64,000 bases of DNA from Fulvivirgaceae bacterium JP3-4 (GTDB lineage Bacteria; Bacteroidota; Bacteroidia; Cytophagales; Cyclobacteriaceae), in NCBI GenBank assembly GCA_029309925.1, contig JARKND010000001.1, positions 744,001 to 808,000 of the forward strand, given 5' to 3'. Below, one piece after another: positions 1-7,342 of the stretch; within the stretch, counting starts at the first letter, position 1, and every line of letters starts with the position of its first letter. The position numbers were made by a program, and so were the translations under genes. A model generated the notes under the pieces. It made no database searches. It saw only the letters and a program-made list of their open reading frames with translations, and had not been told where the DNA came from.

Positions 1-326
1 GCTGAATAGAGAGTCGTCAACGTAGGGGTTACCGGGTTTTCTTCCGGAAGGTAAATCTTCAAACGAACGCGCCAGTTGTTGGTCAGACTGTGAAGCTGAT
101 ACATAACAGCGATCTGCTTAACGTCAGGATAATGGATTCCGCACAAGGTAGTCAGGTACTGGAAGCGAGCTTCATTATGATCGTAGAGATACTGAATGAT
201 CTCAATGATCTTCTCCTTTTTTAAATTGATGGTAAGGAAATTATACGGAGACTCAACTGAGAGTACTTCAGCTTCAAAATTTTCCTTGATGATGTTAACT
301 ACCTTCTCTTGAACAGTGCTATCCAT
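1..326 (-). CDS. nuoC: NADH-quinone oxidoreductase subunit C (partial, runs off the window)
   Basis: Peripheral-arm subunit of respiratory complex I. Reading the minus strand from ATG at 326 gives about 108 codons with no stop, beginning MDSTVQEKVVNIIKEN and containing GIHYPD and the family-typical RVRLKIYLPEENP block. Only the N-terminal two thirds is present; the 3' part lies before base 1, so a separate NuoC or a NuoCD fusion cannot be told apart. It starts 4 bp after the nuoB stop, and the A-B-C order matches a canonical nuo operon. Confidence 0.93.
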   Translation of the reverse strand, partial: MDSTVQEKVVNIIKENFEAEVLSVESPYNFLTINLKKEKIIEIIQYLYDHNEARFQYLTTLCGIHYPDVKQIAVMYQLHSLTNNWRVRLKIYLPEENPVTPTLTTLYS

Positions 327-330
327 GGGG

Positions 331-888
331 TTATTCAATGCCATATTTGTTCAGCATCTTTTTGTATTCTTCTGAATCTCTTCTTCTCAGTGATTCATTT
401 TCAACCAGATGCTGAATTCTCATAATACCATCTATGATTTGCTCAGGACGAGGAGGGCATCCTGGCACATAAACATCAACTGGAATAATTCGGTCGATAC
501 CCTGAAGCACGCTGTATGTGTCGAAGATACCGCCACTGCATGCACACGCACCGACACTCAATACCCATCTCGGCTCGGCCATCTGCTCGTATACCTGGCG
601 AAGTACCGGTCCCATCTTTTTCGCGATTGTTCCCATCACCATCAGCAAGTCTGCCTGACGAGGAGAGAAGCTCAAACGCTCAGAGCCGAAACGCGCCAAG
701 TCATAGTGAGCGCCCATCGTTGCCATGAATTCAATTCCACAACACGATGTAGCGAATGGAAGCGGCCAGATGGAATTTTTGCGCGCCATACCAACGACTT
801 TATCGAGGCTGGTTGCAAAGAAACCTGCACCTTCAATGCCTTCCGGTTTTTCTACAAGTGTAATTTTATTTTCAGTTGCTGTCTGCAT
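331..888 (-). CDS. nuoB: NADH-quinone oxidoreductase subunit B
   Basis: Complex I subunit that holds iron-sulfur cluster N2, the last electron carrier before quinone. The 185-aa protein has the tandem Cys49-Cys50 in TSCCGIEFM, Cys115 in VGACACSGG and Cys144 in VPGCPPRPE, the four expected N2 ligands, plus the conserved [10 protein letters not shown] stretch. Length is normal for the family. It lies 51 bp after nuoA and 4 bp before nuoC, so it is almost certainly cotranscribed. Nothing looks degraded. Confidence 0.97.
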   Translation of the reverse strand: MQTATENKITLVEKPEGIEGAGFFATSLDKVVGMARKNSIWPLPFATSCCGIEFMATMGAHYDLARFGSERLSFSPRQADLLMVMGTIAKKMGPVLRQVYEQMAEPRWVLSVGACACSGGIFDTYSVLQGIDRIIPVDVYVPGCPPRPEQIIDGIMRIQHLVENESLRRRDSEEYKKMLNKYGIE

Positions 889-939
889 GTTTTTCAGTTT
901 GAAGTTCCCCCTATAAAACTACAGGAGCTTGCCTTTTGT

Positions 940-1311
940 TCAGTCTTCCCACTCCAGCGCTTTTTTCTTTATTATATAGAAGAAGCCGACCAGGAGGAGT
1001 CCAATGAAAACGATCATTTCAATGAAGCCGGGAATTCCGAATTCCTTGAAATTAACCGCCCAGGGATACATGAAAATCACCTCCACGTCAAAGAGAACGA
1101 ACAGGATTGCCACGAGGAAATACTTGATCGGAAATGCCTGACGCGCATTGCCTTTCGACTCGATTCCGCACTCAAAAGATTGCAGTTTTACCTTGGTTTT
1201 ACGCTTCGGTCCCAGCCAGTGCGTAACCACCATCGTAACACCCACAAACCCGGCCGCCAACAGGAACATCAACAATATCGGCAGGTAATCAACCAGTCCA
1301 GTATTCGTCAT
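940..1311 (-). CDS. nuoA: NADH-quinone oxidoreductase subunit A
   Basis: Small membrane subunit of complex I. I start it at ATG 1311 (MTNTGLVDYLPIL, 123 aa) rather than at an upstream in-frame TTG at 1335, because the ATG form matches the family N-terminus and a promoter-like element lies just upstream of it. Three hydrophobic helices are visible (about residues 8-30, 65-85, 90-115), with the conserved loop FECGIES containing the cysteine near the quinone cavity and the KYFLVAILFVLFDVEVIF helix. First gene of the minus-strand operon. Confidence 0.95.
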   Translation of the reverse strand: MTNTGLVDYLPILLMFLLAAGFVGVTMVVTHWLGPKRKTKVKLQSFECGIESKGNARQAFPIKYFLVAILFVLFDVEVIFMYPWAVNFKEFGIPGFIEMIVFIGLLLVGFFYIIKKKALEWED

Positions 1312-1332
1312 AATTTTATGCTTAAAGGCCGC

Positions 1333-1340
1333 CAAAATTA
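1333..1340 (-). promoter_or_regulatory. Candidate nuo operon promoter, TAATTTTG box
   Basis: On the minus strand the octamer TAATTTTG fits the Bacteroidota -7 consensus TAnnTTTG exactly and sits 21 bp before the nuoA ATG, predicting a short leader of about 15 nt. The -33 TTTG element is not convincing. Confidence 0.45.
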
Positions 1341-1392
1341 AGGCTAATTCTGGTTTTAAAATATTATTTGGCCCATTATTCTCACGTGAAAA

Positions 1393-1507
1393 GGCTATGG
1401 CTATAGCAATTGGCTATGGCTAACTTTATCCATGAGAGTGATTGTGCAGCATAGATGGCGAAATTCTCAGGAGATCCTTGCCATAGCCTTGGCCAACAGC
1501 TATAGCC
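1393..1507. repeat. ORF-less palindrome built of GGCTAT words
   Basis: Left arm 1393-1422 iterates GGCTAT/GGCTATAGC words; right arm 1480-1507 is its imperfect reverse complement (CCATAGCC, GCTATAGCCC). The ~57-nt loop holds no ORF. The same word forms the arms around the four-helix-bundle gene at 21586-22085. It lies between divergent nuoA and the YkgJ-type gene. Confidence 0.75.
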
Positions 1508-1558
1508 CCTCATTCAATCGTTTGAATATATTTTTCACCAAAACCACTTATCTCCTCG

Positions 1559-1566
1559 TAGCTTTG
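1559..1566 (+). promoter_or_regulatory. TAGCTTTG promoter box close to a start codon
   Basis: Exact TAnnTTTG match ending 7 bp before the ATG at 1574. By the usual Bacteroidota spacing the transcript would begin at or within about 2 nt of the start codon, implying a leaderless or near-leaderless mRNA. No good -33 TTTG at standard distance. Confidence 0.4.
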
Positions 1567-1573
1567 CCCCTTC

Positions 1574-2146
1574 ATGGAATTAATTGACAAAGTAAGGGCA
1601 GTGGAAGGTGTGTTCCGGGATTTGGATGCCGCAATAAATACGTTCCAGACGGCTACAACCTTACATTGCAAATTCGGTTGTGGCAAATGTTGCTTCAAAC
1701 CCGACATCGAAGCCACACCGGTCGAATTTTTGCCGTTCGCTCATTACTTATATGAGAACAATCTCGCGGATGCCTGGTATGAGAAGTTGCGCGTCAGTGA
1801 CGATGAACTCTGCCTTATTTTGAATCCAACGCAGGCCGGAGCAGGCTTGTGCTCCGAATATGTTCACCGCGGATTGATTTGCCGATTGTTTGGATACTCC
1901 GCCCGTGTTAATAAATACGGTGCGAAAGAACTGGTGACTTGTCAGATTATCAAAACAGAACAAAAGGATGCGTATGAGTCCGCGGAAAAATCAATTTCCG
2001 CTGGCGGACCGGTTCCGGTGATGAATCAATACTATATGCAGCTGCACGGAATCGATCCGGAGCTGGCGAGGGAGTTTTATCCTATCAATAAGGCGATACG
2101 GAGAGCGGTGGAGGTGGTGTTGAGTTATTATGCGTATCGTCAGTGA
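1574..2146 (+). CDS. YkgJ-family cysteine cluster protein (putative metal-binding)
   Basis: 190-aa soluble protein with the family's N-terminal cluster CKFGCGKCC (about residues 33-41), then a central cysteine in AGLCSEY, one in GLICRLFGY and one in VTCQIIK. The pattern fits the YkgJ/UPF0153 family, thought to bind zinc or an iron-sulfur cluster; the biochemical role is unknown. No signal peptide or membrane helix, so probably cytoplasmic. Monocistronic between two repeat elements. A TAnnTTTG box lies directly before the ATG. Family assignment is firm, function is not. Confidence 0.88.
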   Translation: MELIDKVRAVEGVFRDLDAAINTFQTATTLHCKFGCGKCCFKPDIEATPVEFLPFAHYLYENNLADAWYEKLRVSDDELCLILNPTQAGAGLCSEYVHRGLICRLFGYSARVNKYGAKELVTCQIIKTEQKDAYESAEKSISAGGPVPVMNQYYMQLHGIDPELAREFYPINKAIRRAVEVVLSYYAYRQ

Positions 2147-2157
2147 GGCACGAATAG

Positions 2158-2235
2158 AGCTGCAAGCCACAAGCTACAAGCTGCAAGTCTTTTCGAAGCA
2201 CTCATCGGCTTGAAGCTTGAAGCTTGCGGCTATAG
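2158..2235. repeat. Palindrome built of CAAGCT words
   Basis: Left arm 2158-2188 iterates CAAGCYACAAGCTACAAGCT-type words; right arm 2207-2235 is the imperfect reverse complement (GGCTTGAAGCTTGAAGCTTG). The loop is about 18 nt. It lies 12 bp after the YkgJ-type stop and could also act as a transcript-end hairpin, although no T-run follows. Confidence 0.7.
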
Positions 2236-2267
2236 CAGTCGAAGAGGAATAGTCAATGCAAGTCTGT

Positions 2268-2457
2268 TGGCGTGCCCCCGATCGCCATCGCTCATGGGCC
2301 ATCGCTATCGGGGTCGGGCCTTACGCTGCAACTTCCCATCGCACGCAGTGCCTGCGGCTGGCGTCACCCTGAGTGTGCTTCGTCATCTATGAAATGCATC
2401 AACTACTTGCGAAGGGCCATTTCGGTTTCCGCTGCAGTCCCTCACGCAGTGTTGCGT
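2268..2457 (+). repeat. GCGTGCCCCCGATCGCC element, copy A
   Basis: Begins GGCGTGCCCCCGATCGCCA, continues through an ATCGGGGTCGGGCC complementary segment that folds back on the first block, then CGCTGCAACTTCC, and near 2425 a second module TTTCCGCTGCAGTCCCTCAC. The same ordered modules recur at 32981-33155, in shortened form at 2699-2740, and inverted at 26990-27113. Confidence 0.7.
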
Positions 2458-2515
2458 CTTGTAGAGAGCTGTGTTTCAGCAGGCCGATACGTCAGTAAAG
2501 GAGATGTCTTAGGAA

Positions 2516-2640
2516 TAATATCGACCATCGAACACTGAATAATGAATGTCGAAGTAAGGGTGATCGTTGTCGTGTCAAACGTTTACACCATGGCATCTCT
2601 CACTTCGACATTCGACATTGAGTGTTGAATGTTCGATATT
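2516..2640. repeat. Long palindrome of CGAACAT/TGAATGT words, unit 1
   Basis: Left arm (about 2516-2557) iterates 7-nt words CGAACAC, TGAATAA, TGAATGT, CGAAGT; right arm (about 2600-2640) reads CACTTCGACATTCGACATTGA and is its imperfect reverse complement. The ~40-nt loop contains GTCAAACGTTTACACCATGG. Unit 2 is at 2741-2866. Confidence 0.78.
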
Positions 2641-2698
2641 CTCACTAAGCCACCACGATTATTGATTAGCCTTCGATCTTATTTCAAGAATTTTTTCT

Positions 2699-2740
2699 GG
2701 CGTGCCCCCGATCGCCATAGCTCAAAGGCCATCGCAATCG
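2699..2740 (+). repeat. GCGTGCCCCCGATCGCC element, short copy B
   Basis: Starts GGCGTGCCCCCGATCGCCA like copy A but stops after about 42 nt at ATCGCAATCG, where the second word palindrome begins. It looks truncated by, or joined to, that palindrome. Confidence 0.65.
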
Positions 2741-2866
2741 AATAATGTCGAACATCGAACAAAGAATAATGAATGTCGAAGTGATGTGGTCGTTGTTGTG
2801 TCAAACCTTTGAACCATGGCATCTCTCACTTCGACATTCGACATTGAGTGTTGAATGTTTAATATT
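2741..2866. repeat. Long palindrome of CGAACAT/TGAATGT words, unit 2
   Basis: Close direct repeat of the unit at 2516-2640: same arms, same loop core (GTGTCAAACCTTTGAACCATGG), ending AATATT. Differences cluster at the centre and at the word level, as if the two copies diverged or were converted toward each other. Confidence 0.78.
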
Positions 2867-2970
2867 TTATTAAACCGTTATCACGAAGTTAGGACAGCGA
2901 GCCAGCGACCCGAGGCGGCTTCCGCTTGCGTCAGAATCAATGTGGCGTATTCGCTCGTGATGCCTGGCGA

Positions 2971-3162
2971 CTAGAAAATCACCTCAGCCACGGACTGAAT
3001 AAAAACCGGAATTGCTTTTGGAATCGTAAAGGTAGGCATTGATACCGCCTGACGCGATTCGAGTGGCAGTGACCCGTTCACCATGAACATCAGCGCTGCA
3101 AGCAGGGCGACAATGATGCCGACTGCGAGTGTGATGTGTTTTATGGTGATCTTGATTTTCAT
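2971..3162 (-). CDS. Small single-span membrane protein, hypothetical
   Basis: 63 aa from ATG 3162 (MKIKITIKH), preceded by AGGCAGAA; an in-frame GTG at 3192 would add 10 residues. One strong hydrophobic helix (about residues 10-30) follows a basic N-terminus, then a short tail rich in P, S and V. I do not recognise a family. It lies between the repeat field and a divergent thioredoxin gene, with an operator-like palindrome between them. It could be the remnant of a longer protein. Confidence 0.45.
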   Translation of the reverse strand: MKIKITIKHITLAVGIIVALLAALMFMVNGSLPLESRQAVSMPTFTIPKAIPVFIQSVAEVIF

Positions 3163-3243
3163 TTCTGCCTGTTTTTGCGAACCTCGTGCCACACACCTAA
3201 ATATGCGTTTTTAGCTGAATTTCGCTGTTTTTCTATTTGAATT

Positions 3244-3259
3244 TGTTCACTGGTGAACA
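3244..3259. promoter_or_regulatory. Operator-like perfect palindrome TGTTCACTGGTGAACA
   Basis: Seven-base arms TGTTCAC/GTGAACA around a 2-bp centre. Size and symmetry resemble TetR-family operators (inference). It lies between the divergent small membrane protein (start 3162) and the thioredoxin gene (start 3487); no regulator gene is adjacent. Confidence 0.4.
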
Positions 3260-3486
3260 GTTCATTCCAACAGATCCGAACATAATACTCTGTGCCCGGC
3301 TGAAGGTTACTATTCTTGATGGCGTTTAATCAATAATGTAACCCTGCGTTTTGATGGTTTATTGCCTGTCGTCTGTCGCCTGGTGTGCTGATTTGAGGGA
3401 TTTTGCAGATAACAACTTTAAACCATCAACTACAAACTAATCTATTCACTAAATTTGTTGTACATCCAGCCAATCTATTACGGTTT

Positions 3487-4050
3487 ATGAAAAAAATACT
3501 TTCAGGCATCATATTCTTTGCCGGGGCCCTTATGCTCAGCGGAATGTCACCTGTTACAGATCCGCTGGAAGGCGGTGCAGTGAAGTGGATGACTTTCGAA
3601 GAGGCAGTAGAAAAGTCAAAAACCGAGAAGCGGAAGATTTTTATCGATGTCTACACCAACTGGTGCGGATGGTGCAAAGTGATGGACAAGAATACTTTCA
3701 GCGATCCCGAAGTTGCTAAACTTTTGAACGAACACTTCTACCCTGTAAAATTTAACGCAGAGCAGACCGAAGATGTGGTTTTCAAAGGGGTGACTTATAA
3801 ATTCATTCCTTATGGCAATAGTGGAACGCACCAACTCGCTGCTGCGCTTTTGAACAATCAGCTCAGCTACCCAACAGTGGTTCTCGTTGAGGAAGATTTC
3901 AAATCGGTTTCACCGGTTGCCGGCTATCGCAAGGCCGATGAGGTGCACAAGATCCTGACGTACTTTGCGTTTGATCATTTCAAAAAAGGTCCTAATGCTC
4001 TGCAGGAGTTTGAAAAGGTGTATAAATCTCCTTACGCGACAGGGAAGTAG
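3487..4050 (+). CDS. Secreted thioredoxin-fold protein (CGWC)
   Basis: 188 aa from ATG 3487 (MKKILSGIIFFAGALMLSG); an upstream in-frame extension to 3403 lacks a start context and would bury the signal peptide. Residues 1-20 are an export signal. Residues 47-65 read RKIFIDVYTNWCGWCKVMD, the active-site Cys60-Cys63 pair of the Thioredoxin_7/DUF255-like group with the typical FSDPEVAKLLNEHF after it, and a cis-Pro region LSYPTVV. Likely a periplasmic disulfide reductase or folding factor; the substrate is unknown. Monocistronic, ending before strong palindromes. Confidence 0.87.
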   Translation: MKKILSGIIFFAGALMLSGMSPVTDPLEGGAVKWMTFEEAVEKSKTEKRKIFIDVYTNWCGWCKVMDKNTFSDPEVAKLLNEHFYPVKFNAEQTEDVVFKGVTYKFIPYGNSGTHQLAAALLNNQLSYPTVVLVEEDFKSVSPVAGYRKADEVHKILTYFAFDHFKKGPNALQEFEKVYKSPYATGK

Positions 4051-4089
4051 GCTGTTTCTCGCGGCTATCCGGAGCATTTAATAAAAAAA

Positions 4090-4133
4090 GCAGGCTCGAA
4101 ATGACGGTCGAAGGATTGTCATTTCGAGCCTGC
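4090..4133. repeat. Perfect 16-bp inverted repeat GCAGGCTCGAAATGAC
   Basis: Arms 4090-4105 and 4118-4133 are exact reverse complements around a 12-nt loop. An outer pair TTTCTCGCGG (4055) / CCGCGAGAAA (4158) encloses it. There is no T-run directly after the right arm, so a simple intrinsic terminator is not the best description. Confidence 0.75.
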
Positions 4134-4164
4134 AAATTATCTCCGGGCTTCTCAATCACCGCGA

Positions 4165-4198
4165 GAAAAAAAAGCCTCACGAATATCGCGAGGCTTTT
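4165..4198 (-). terminator. Intrinsic terminator for the small minus-strand gene
   Basis: On the minus strand the stem GCCTC...GAGGC (4190-4194 / 4174-4178) is followed by eight T (4166-4173). It lies 25 bp after the 43-codon gene at 4223-4354 and supports that gene being expressed; the plus side has only TTTT. Confidence 0.7.
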
Positions 4199-4222
4199 GC
4201 ATTAATATTCGTTCAATGACGT

Positions 4223-4354
4223 TTAGTCTTTATTCTGCTGTTCCTTCTTCGCTTTCAAAAAGTCGACATAGCCCAGGGCAAGTGCAAAACCCACCAGGAC
4301 TGCCACGATTGCAAAAAAGATGTTGGCTCCGTCTCCTATATACTGCTCAAACAT
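4223..4354 (-). CDS. 43-aa single-span membrane protein, hypothetical
   Basis: Reads MFEQYIGDGANIFFAIVAVL, then a hydrophobic helix through GFALALGYV and a charged tail DFLKAKKEQQNKD. Composition (short polar N-terminus, one helix, lysine-rich cytosolic-type tail) resembles small assembly factors such as CcoS-like proteins, but I cannot assign a family. It is followed by a good terminator on the same strand, which raises the chance that it is real. Confidence 0.6.
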   Translation of the reverse strand: MFEQYIGDGANIFFAIVAVLVGFALALGYVDFLKAKKEQQNKD

Positions 4355-4492
4355 GGTTGTTGTGTTATTTCGGTACAAATCTATCAGAATAGTACTAATA
4401 GAGAAATGAATTTGGTGTTAAAATTTCCTGCGCAGACGTTACGTTTTTTGATGATCAACAACAGGCAGGTTACCATCGTTTGCATAGGTAAG

Positions 4493-5212
4493 TCAGGCAT
4501 TGAGCAGGTACGAAAGATCCTGTCCTGCATGCAGCCCCAGAACCTCTGATCCATGGACATACAACTTTGCCACGCGGCCAGCTTCGCCTTTGATACTCAA
4601 GGTATTACCGGAGCGTTGCAGCAACATTCCCTCTGGCAGGCCGACTACCTTGCGGGACGGATTAAAGGCGATAAATTCTTCAAGCCGCTCTTTTCTTGTC
4701 TCGCCACCCTGTCCTTCAAATTTGAGTTCATGATAATGAGGGTTGATCTGAAATGGAATAAGACTCAACGCATCCATTGAAGCAGGTTGTACGATAGGCA
4801 TGTCGTTGGTCGTCATGATCGTAGGACAGCCGAGGTTTGCGCCTGCGCTCCAGCCGATGTAAGGCGTTCCAGCAGCGATCTTTTTTTTCAGAGGCTCAAG
4901 CAGTCCGAACTTGTAAATATAGTGGAGCAAGGCGAACGTGTTGCCACCACCTGTCACTATCCCGTCACAAGCTGCGAGCGCACCAACCTTATCCTCGACC
5001 CGATGCAAGCTGTTGACCTCATAACCCAGCGCTTCGAAAACTTCTTTCACCTTTTCTTCATAACCATCATACGAAAGTGTCACAGCCGCGAACGGATTGA
5101 ATACGAGCTTCAATCTTTTTGTACCCAGGAAATCTTTAACGTACGGTCGTGGCCAGGTAAAGAATTCTGTTCCGGGTAGCGTTGAGTTTGAGAGAAGCAG
5201 CGCGTTGATCAT
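4493..5212 (-). CDS. pepE: Peptidase E (alpha-aspartyl dipeptidase, S51)
   Basis: Cytoplasmic serine dipeptidase that cleaves Asp-Xaa dipeptides. Start at ATG 5212 (MINALLLSNSTLPGTE), matching the family N-terminus and preceded by GGAAACAAC; the in-frame ATG at 5236 adds an unrelated leader. Ser122 lies in the nucleophile elbow GWSAGAN; Asp137 (TTNDMP) and His159 (NPHYHE) fit the catalytic partners of the enterobacterial enzyme. The GGGNTFALL glycine loop is present. The 239-aa length is normal. Divergent from the ECF sigma gene. Confidence 0.92.
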   Translation of the reverse strand: MINALLLSNSTLPGTEFFTWPRPYVKDFLGTKRLKLVFNPFAAVTLSYDGYEEKVKEVFEALGYEVNSLHRVEDKVGALAACDGIVTGGGNTFALLHYIYKFGLLEPLKKKIAAGTPYIGWSAGANLGCPTIMTTNDMPIVQPASMDALSLIPFQINPHYHELKFEGQGGETRKERLEEFIAFNPSRKVVGLPEGMLLQRSGNTLSIKGEAGRVAKLYVHGSEVLGLHAGQDLSYLLNA

Positions 5213-5365
5213 GTTGTTTCCGTTTTTTTCGGCCAAAGTTAAAAATGTTTACGTATGCGGAATTGACTCGGTGGGCCGTCATTTCAACACCATTCACATC
5301 ACAGCTGGCGCGTTTAAAACGTTTGAATTAGTTTTTTTTAAGTATTTTAATTTACTTCGGATTGT

Positions 5366-5971
5366 ATGCACGACCAAACCAGTATGCTTTCCGAAGATTC
5401 TTCCCTGTGGGAAGCCATGCTGCGTGGTGATGAAAAAGCCTTCGAAAAGTTGTATCAGGGTTACTTCAAGCTGCTTTACAATTATGGCAGGAAAGTATGC
5501 AGTGATGCCGCCCGCGTTGAAGATTGCATCCACGATTTGTTTGTTGACCTCTGGCGTTACCGTGCTACGTTATCATCGACCACTTCAGTAAGATTTTATC
5601 TCTATCGTTCATTGCGCAGAAAGCTGGTCAAAGACAAGGACGATTCGCTCACGTATTATGATGATGTCCGTTTTGTCGAGCAGGTACTGCAAATGTCAGC
5701 ACAATCCACGGAACACGATATCATCCAGGTAGAATCGATCGACCAGAAAACAGCTCAGCTGCGCAAACTGCTCAACGACCTTTCTCCCCGCCAGTACGAA
5801 GCCCTCATGCTCTATTTCTATGACGAATTCACGTATGAGGAAATTGCTGCAATACTGGCTATCAACGAACAATCCGCCCGCAACCTCGTCCAGCGAGGCC
5901 TTGTCCAACTCAGGGACTATGCCCGCCATATCGTTTCGCTAGGGCTCTTTCTCCTGAGTTTTCTTTTTTAA
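5366..5971 (+). CDS. ECF-type RNA polymerase sigma-70 factor
   Basis: 201 aa. Region 2 is at about residues 25-95 (DEKAFEKLYQGYFKLLYNYG ... DCIHDLFVDLW) and region 4 at about 130-190 (LSPRQYEALMLYFYDEFTYEEIAAIL). It heads a co-directional locus sigma - FecR anti-sigma - SusC - SusD, the standard cell-surface-signalling arrangement: ligand in the SusC/TonB receptor signals via FecR to release this sigma. The last 15 residues (HIVSLGLFLLSFLF) are strongly hydrophobic, unusual for a soluble factor; they may tether it to the membrane or be hidden in a complex. Confidence 0.9.
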   Translation: MHDQTSMLSEDSSLWEAMLRGDEKAFEKLYQGYFKLLYNYGRKVCSDAARVEDCIHDLFVDLWRYRATLSSTTSVRFYLYRSLRRKLVKDKDDSLTYYDDVRFVEQVLQMSAQSTEHDIIQVESIDQKTAQLRKLLNDLSPRQYEALMLYFYDEFTYEEIAAILAINEQSARNLVQRGLVQLRDYARHIVSLGLFLLSFLF

Positions 5972-6048
5972 AAAAAAATTTCCGCAAAGGTGAGTTAAAA
6001 CCAGGAGCCTTGTGCTTTTAGGTTGTGTAACGTTTGAATCCGGTGTAA

Positions 6049-7161
6049 ATGAGCGCACCACGTATGAAGAAAAATTACTCCTCTTATCAAGCTGCTGACT
6101 TTGCCCGCGACCCCGAGTTTCTGAAATGGGTTAAATACCCACAGCAGAACCAGTCTCTCAATTTGTTCTGGAATTCCTGGCTTCTCGAAAATCCAGAAAA
6201 GCGACACGAAGTCGAGGAGGCGCGCCAACTGATCTTCGCAATCCTCGAGCAGAACTACACGCCAAGTGATGCCAAGCAGGCTGAACTTTGGGCCAGGATC
6301 CGAATGACGCTGCACGCTGATGAGGTAAACTCACTGGAATCCAATCAATCGGAAAAACATACAGCTTTGTTCTGGATGAAAATTGCTGCCGGCATCATTC
6401 TGATTGCAGGTGTCTCCATTGGAACATATTATCTGTATCCAGCCAAACAAATAATCCAACCGGCTGCCGCAGTTGAGAAGCCGGTGTTTGTCAAAGAAGA
6501 AAACCTCACAACCTCCGGCCGCACAGTCGTGTTGCCAGACGGAAGTTCGATTGTTCTGCAGCCGCATAGTTTTATCCAGTATCCGAAAGGACTTGGTGGA
6601 GAAGAGCGTGAAGTGTACCTGACGGGGGAAGCTTTTTTTGAAGTTAAACGCGATCCGTCCAGACCTTTTCTGGTTCATACCAATGAGATCGTGACACGGG
6701 TACTCGGGACAAGTTTTACAGTCCGTAGTTTTGAAAACGAAAACGTGGTGGTCCGCGTCAGGACCGGAAAAGTTTCAGTGTTCAAATCAAAAGAAAGCAA
6801 AAAAGGAGATGCGGTTGAAGGCGTGGTGCTCAGTCCGAATCAACAGGTGATTTATGAAAGGGAAGAAATGAAACTCTCAAAATCTTTGATCGAGGATCCG
6901 GTCGTGCTCGGAACCAAACAATTCTATGATTTTGAATTCAAAGACACACCGGTCAGCAAAGTGTTCGAAGAGATTGAAGCCGCGTACGGGGTGGACATTG
7001 TGTACGATGAGGAAGCGCATGCACATTGCAGGCTTAACGCGTCACTCACAGATGCCCCGCTCTACGATAAACTGAAACTTGTTTGCAAAGGTATCAATGC
7101 ACATTACGAGCTGCTCGATTCACAAATAGTCATCTACGGAAAAGGATGTAACGCAGACTGA
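6049..7161 (+). CDS. FecR-family anti-sigma factor
   Basis: 370 aa, one transmembrane helix (about residues 108-128, FWMKIAAGIILIAGVSIGTYY) separating a cytosolic sigma-binding part from a periplasmic FecR domain (GRTVVLPDGSSIVLQPHSFIQYP; GEAFFEVKRDPSRPFLVHT; VLGTSFTVRSF) and a C-terminal STN-like DUF4974 segment (FKDTPVSKVFEEIEAAYGVDI). It transduces the signal from the SusC-like receptor to the upstream sigma factor. An alternative ATG five codons downstream (MKKNYS) is possible. Confidence 0.92.
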   Translation: MSAPRMKKNYSSYQAADFARDPEFLKWVKYPQQNQSLNLFWNSWLLENPEKRHEVEEARQLIFAILEQNYTPSDAKQAELWARIRMTLHADEVNSLESNQSEKHTALFWMKIAAGIILIAGVSIGTYYLYPAKQIIQPAAAVEKPVFVKEENLTTSGRTVVLPDGSSIVLQPHSFIQYPKGLGGEEREVYLTGEAFFEVKRDPSRPFLVHTNEIVTRVLGTSFTVRSFENENVVVRVRTGKVSVFKSKESKKGDAVEGVVLSPNQQVIYEREEMKLSKSLIEDPVVLGTKQFYDFEFKDTPVSKVFEEIEAAYGVDIVYDEEAHAHCRLNASLTDAPLYDKLKLVCKGINAHYELLDSQIVIYGKGCNAD

Positions 7162-7342
7162 CCTTCAAAAGCCCAAATCAATCAATCTAAACCCAACCAC
7201 CTAACCTTATGAAAACATAACCGCAGACAATAAAAAACCGATGGTGCTACCAACACCACCGGCTTAAAATGTCCCCAACTCGGAAGCAGGGGATGTTTCG
7301 TCTTTCACTGAATTGACATTTCAAGACAAAACATTCAAAATT

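Noticed and set aside
409-1341. 310-codon open frame on the plus strand antisense to nuoA-nuoB
   Set aside because: It is the mirror of two well-conserved complex I genes; its composition (Cys/His/Arg-rich, no domain) is typical of antisense frames in GC-neutral DNA.
2210-2538. Short plus-strand ORFs inside the repeat field
   Set aside because: They translate repeat modules only and differ between repeat copies.
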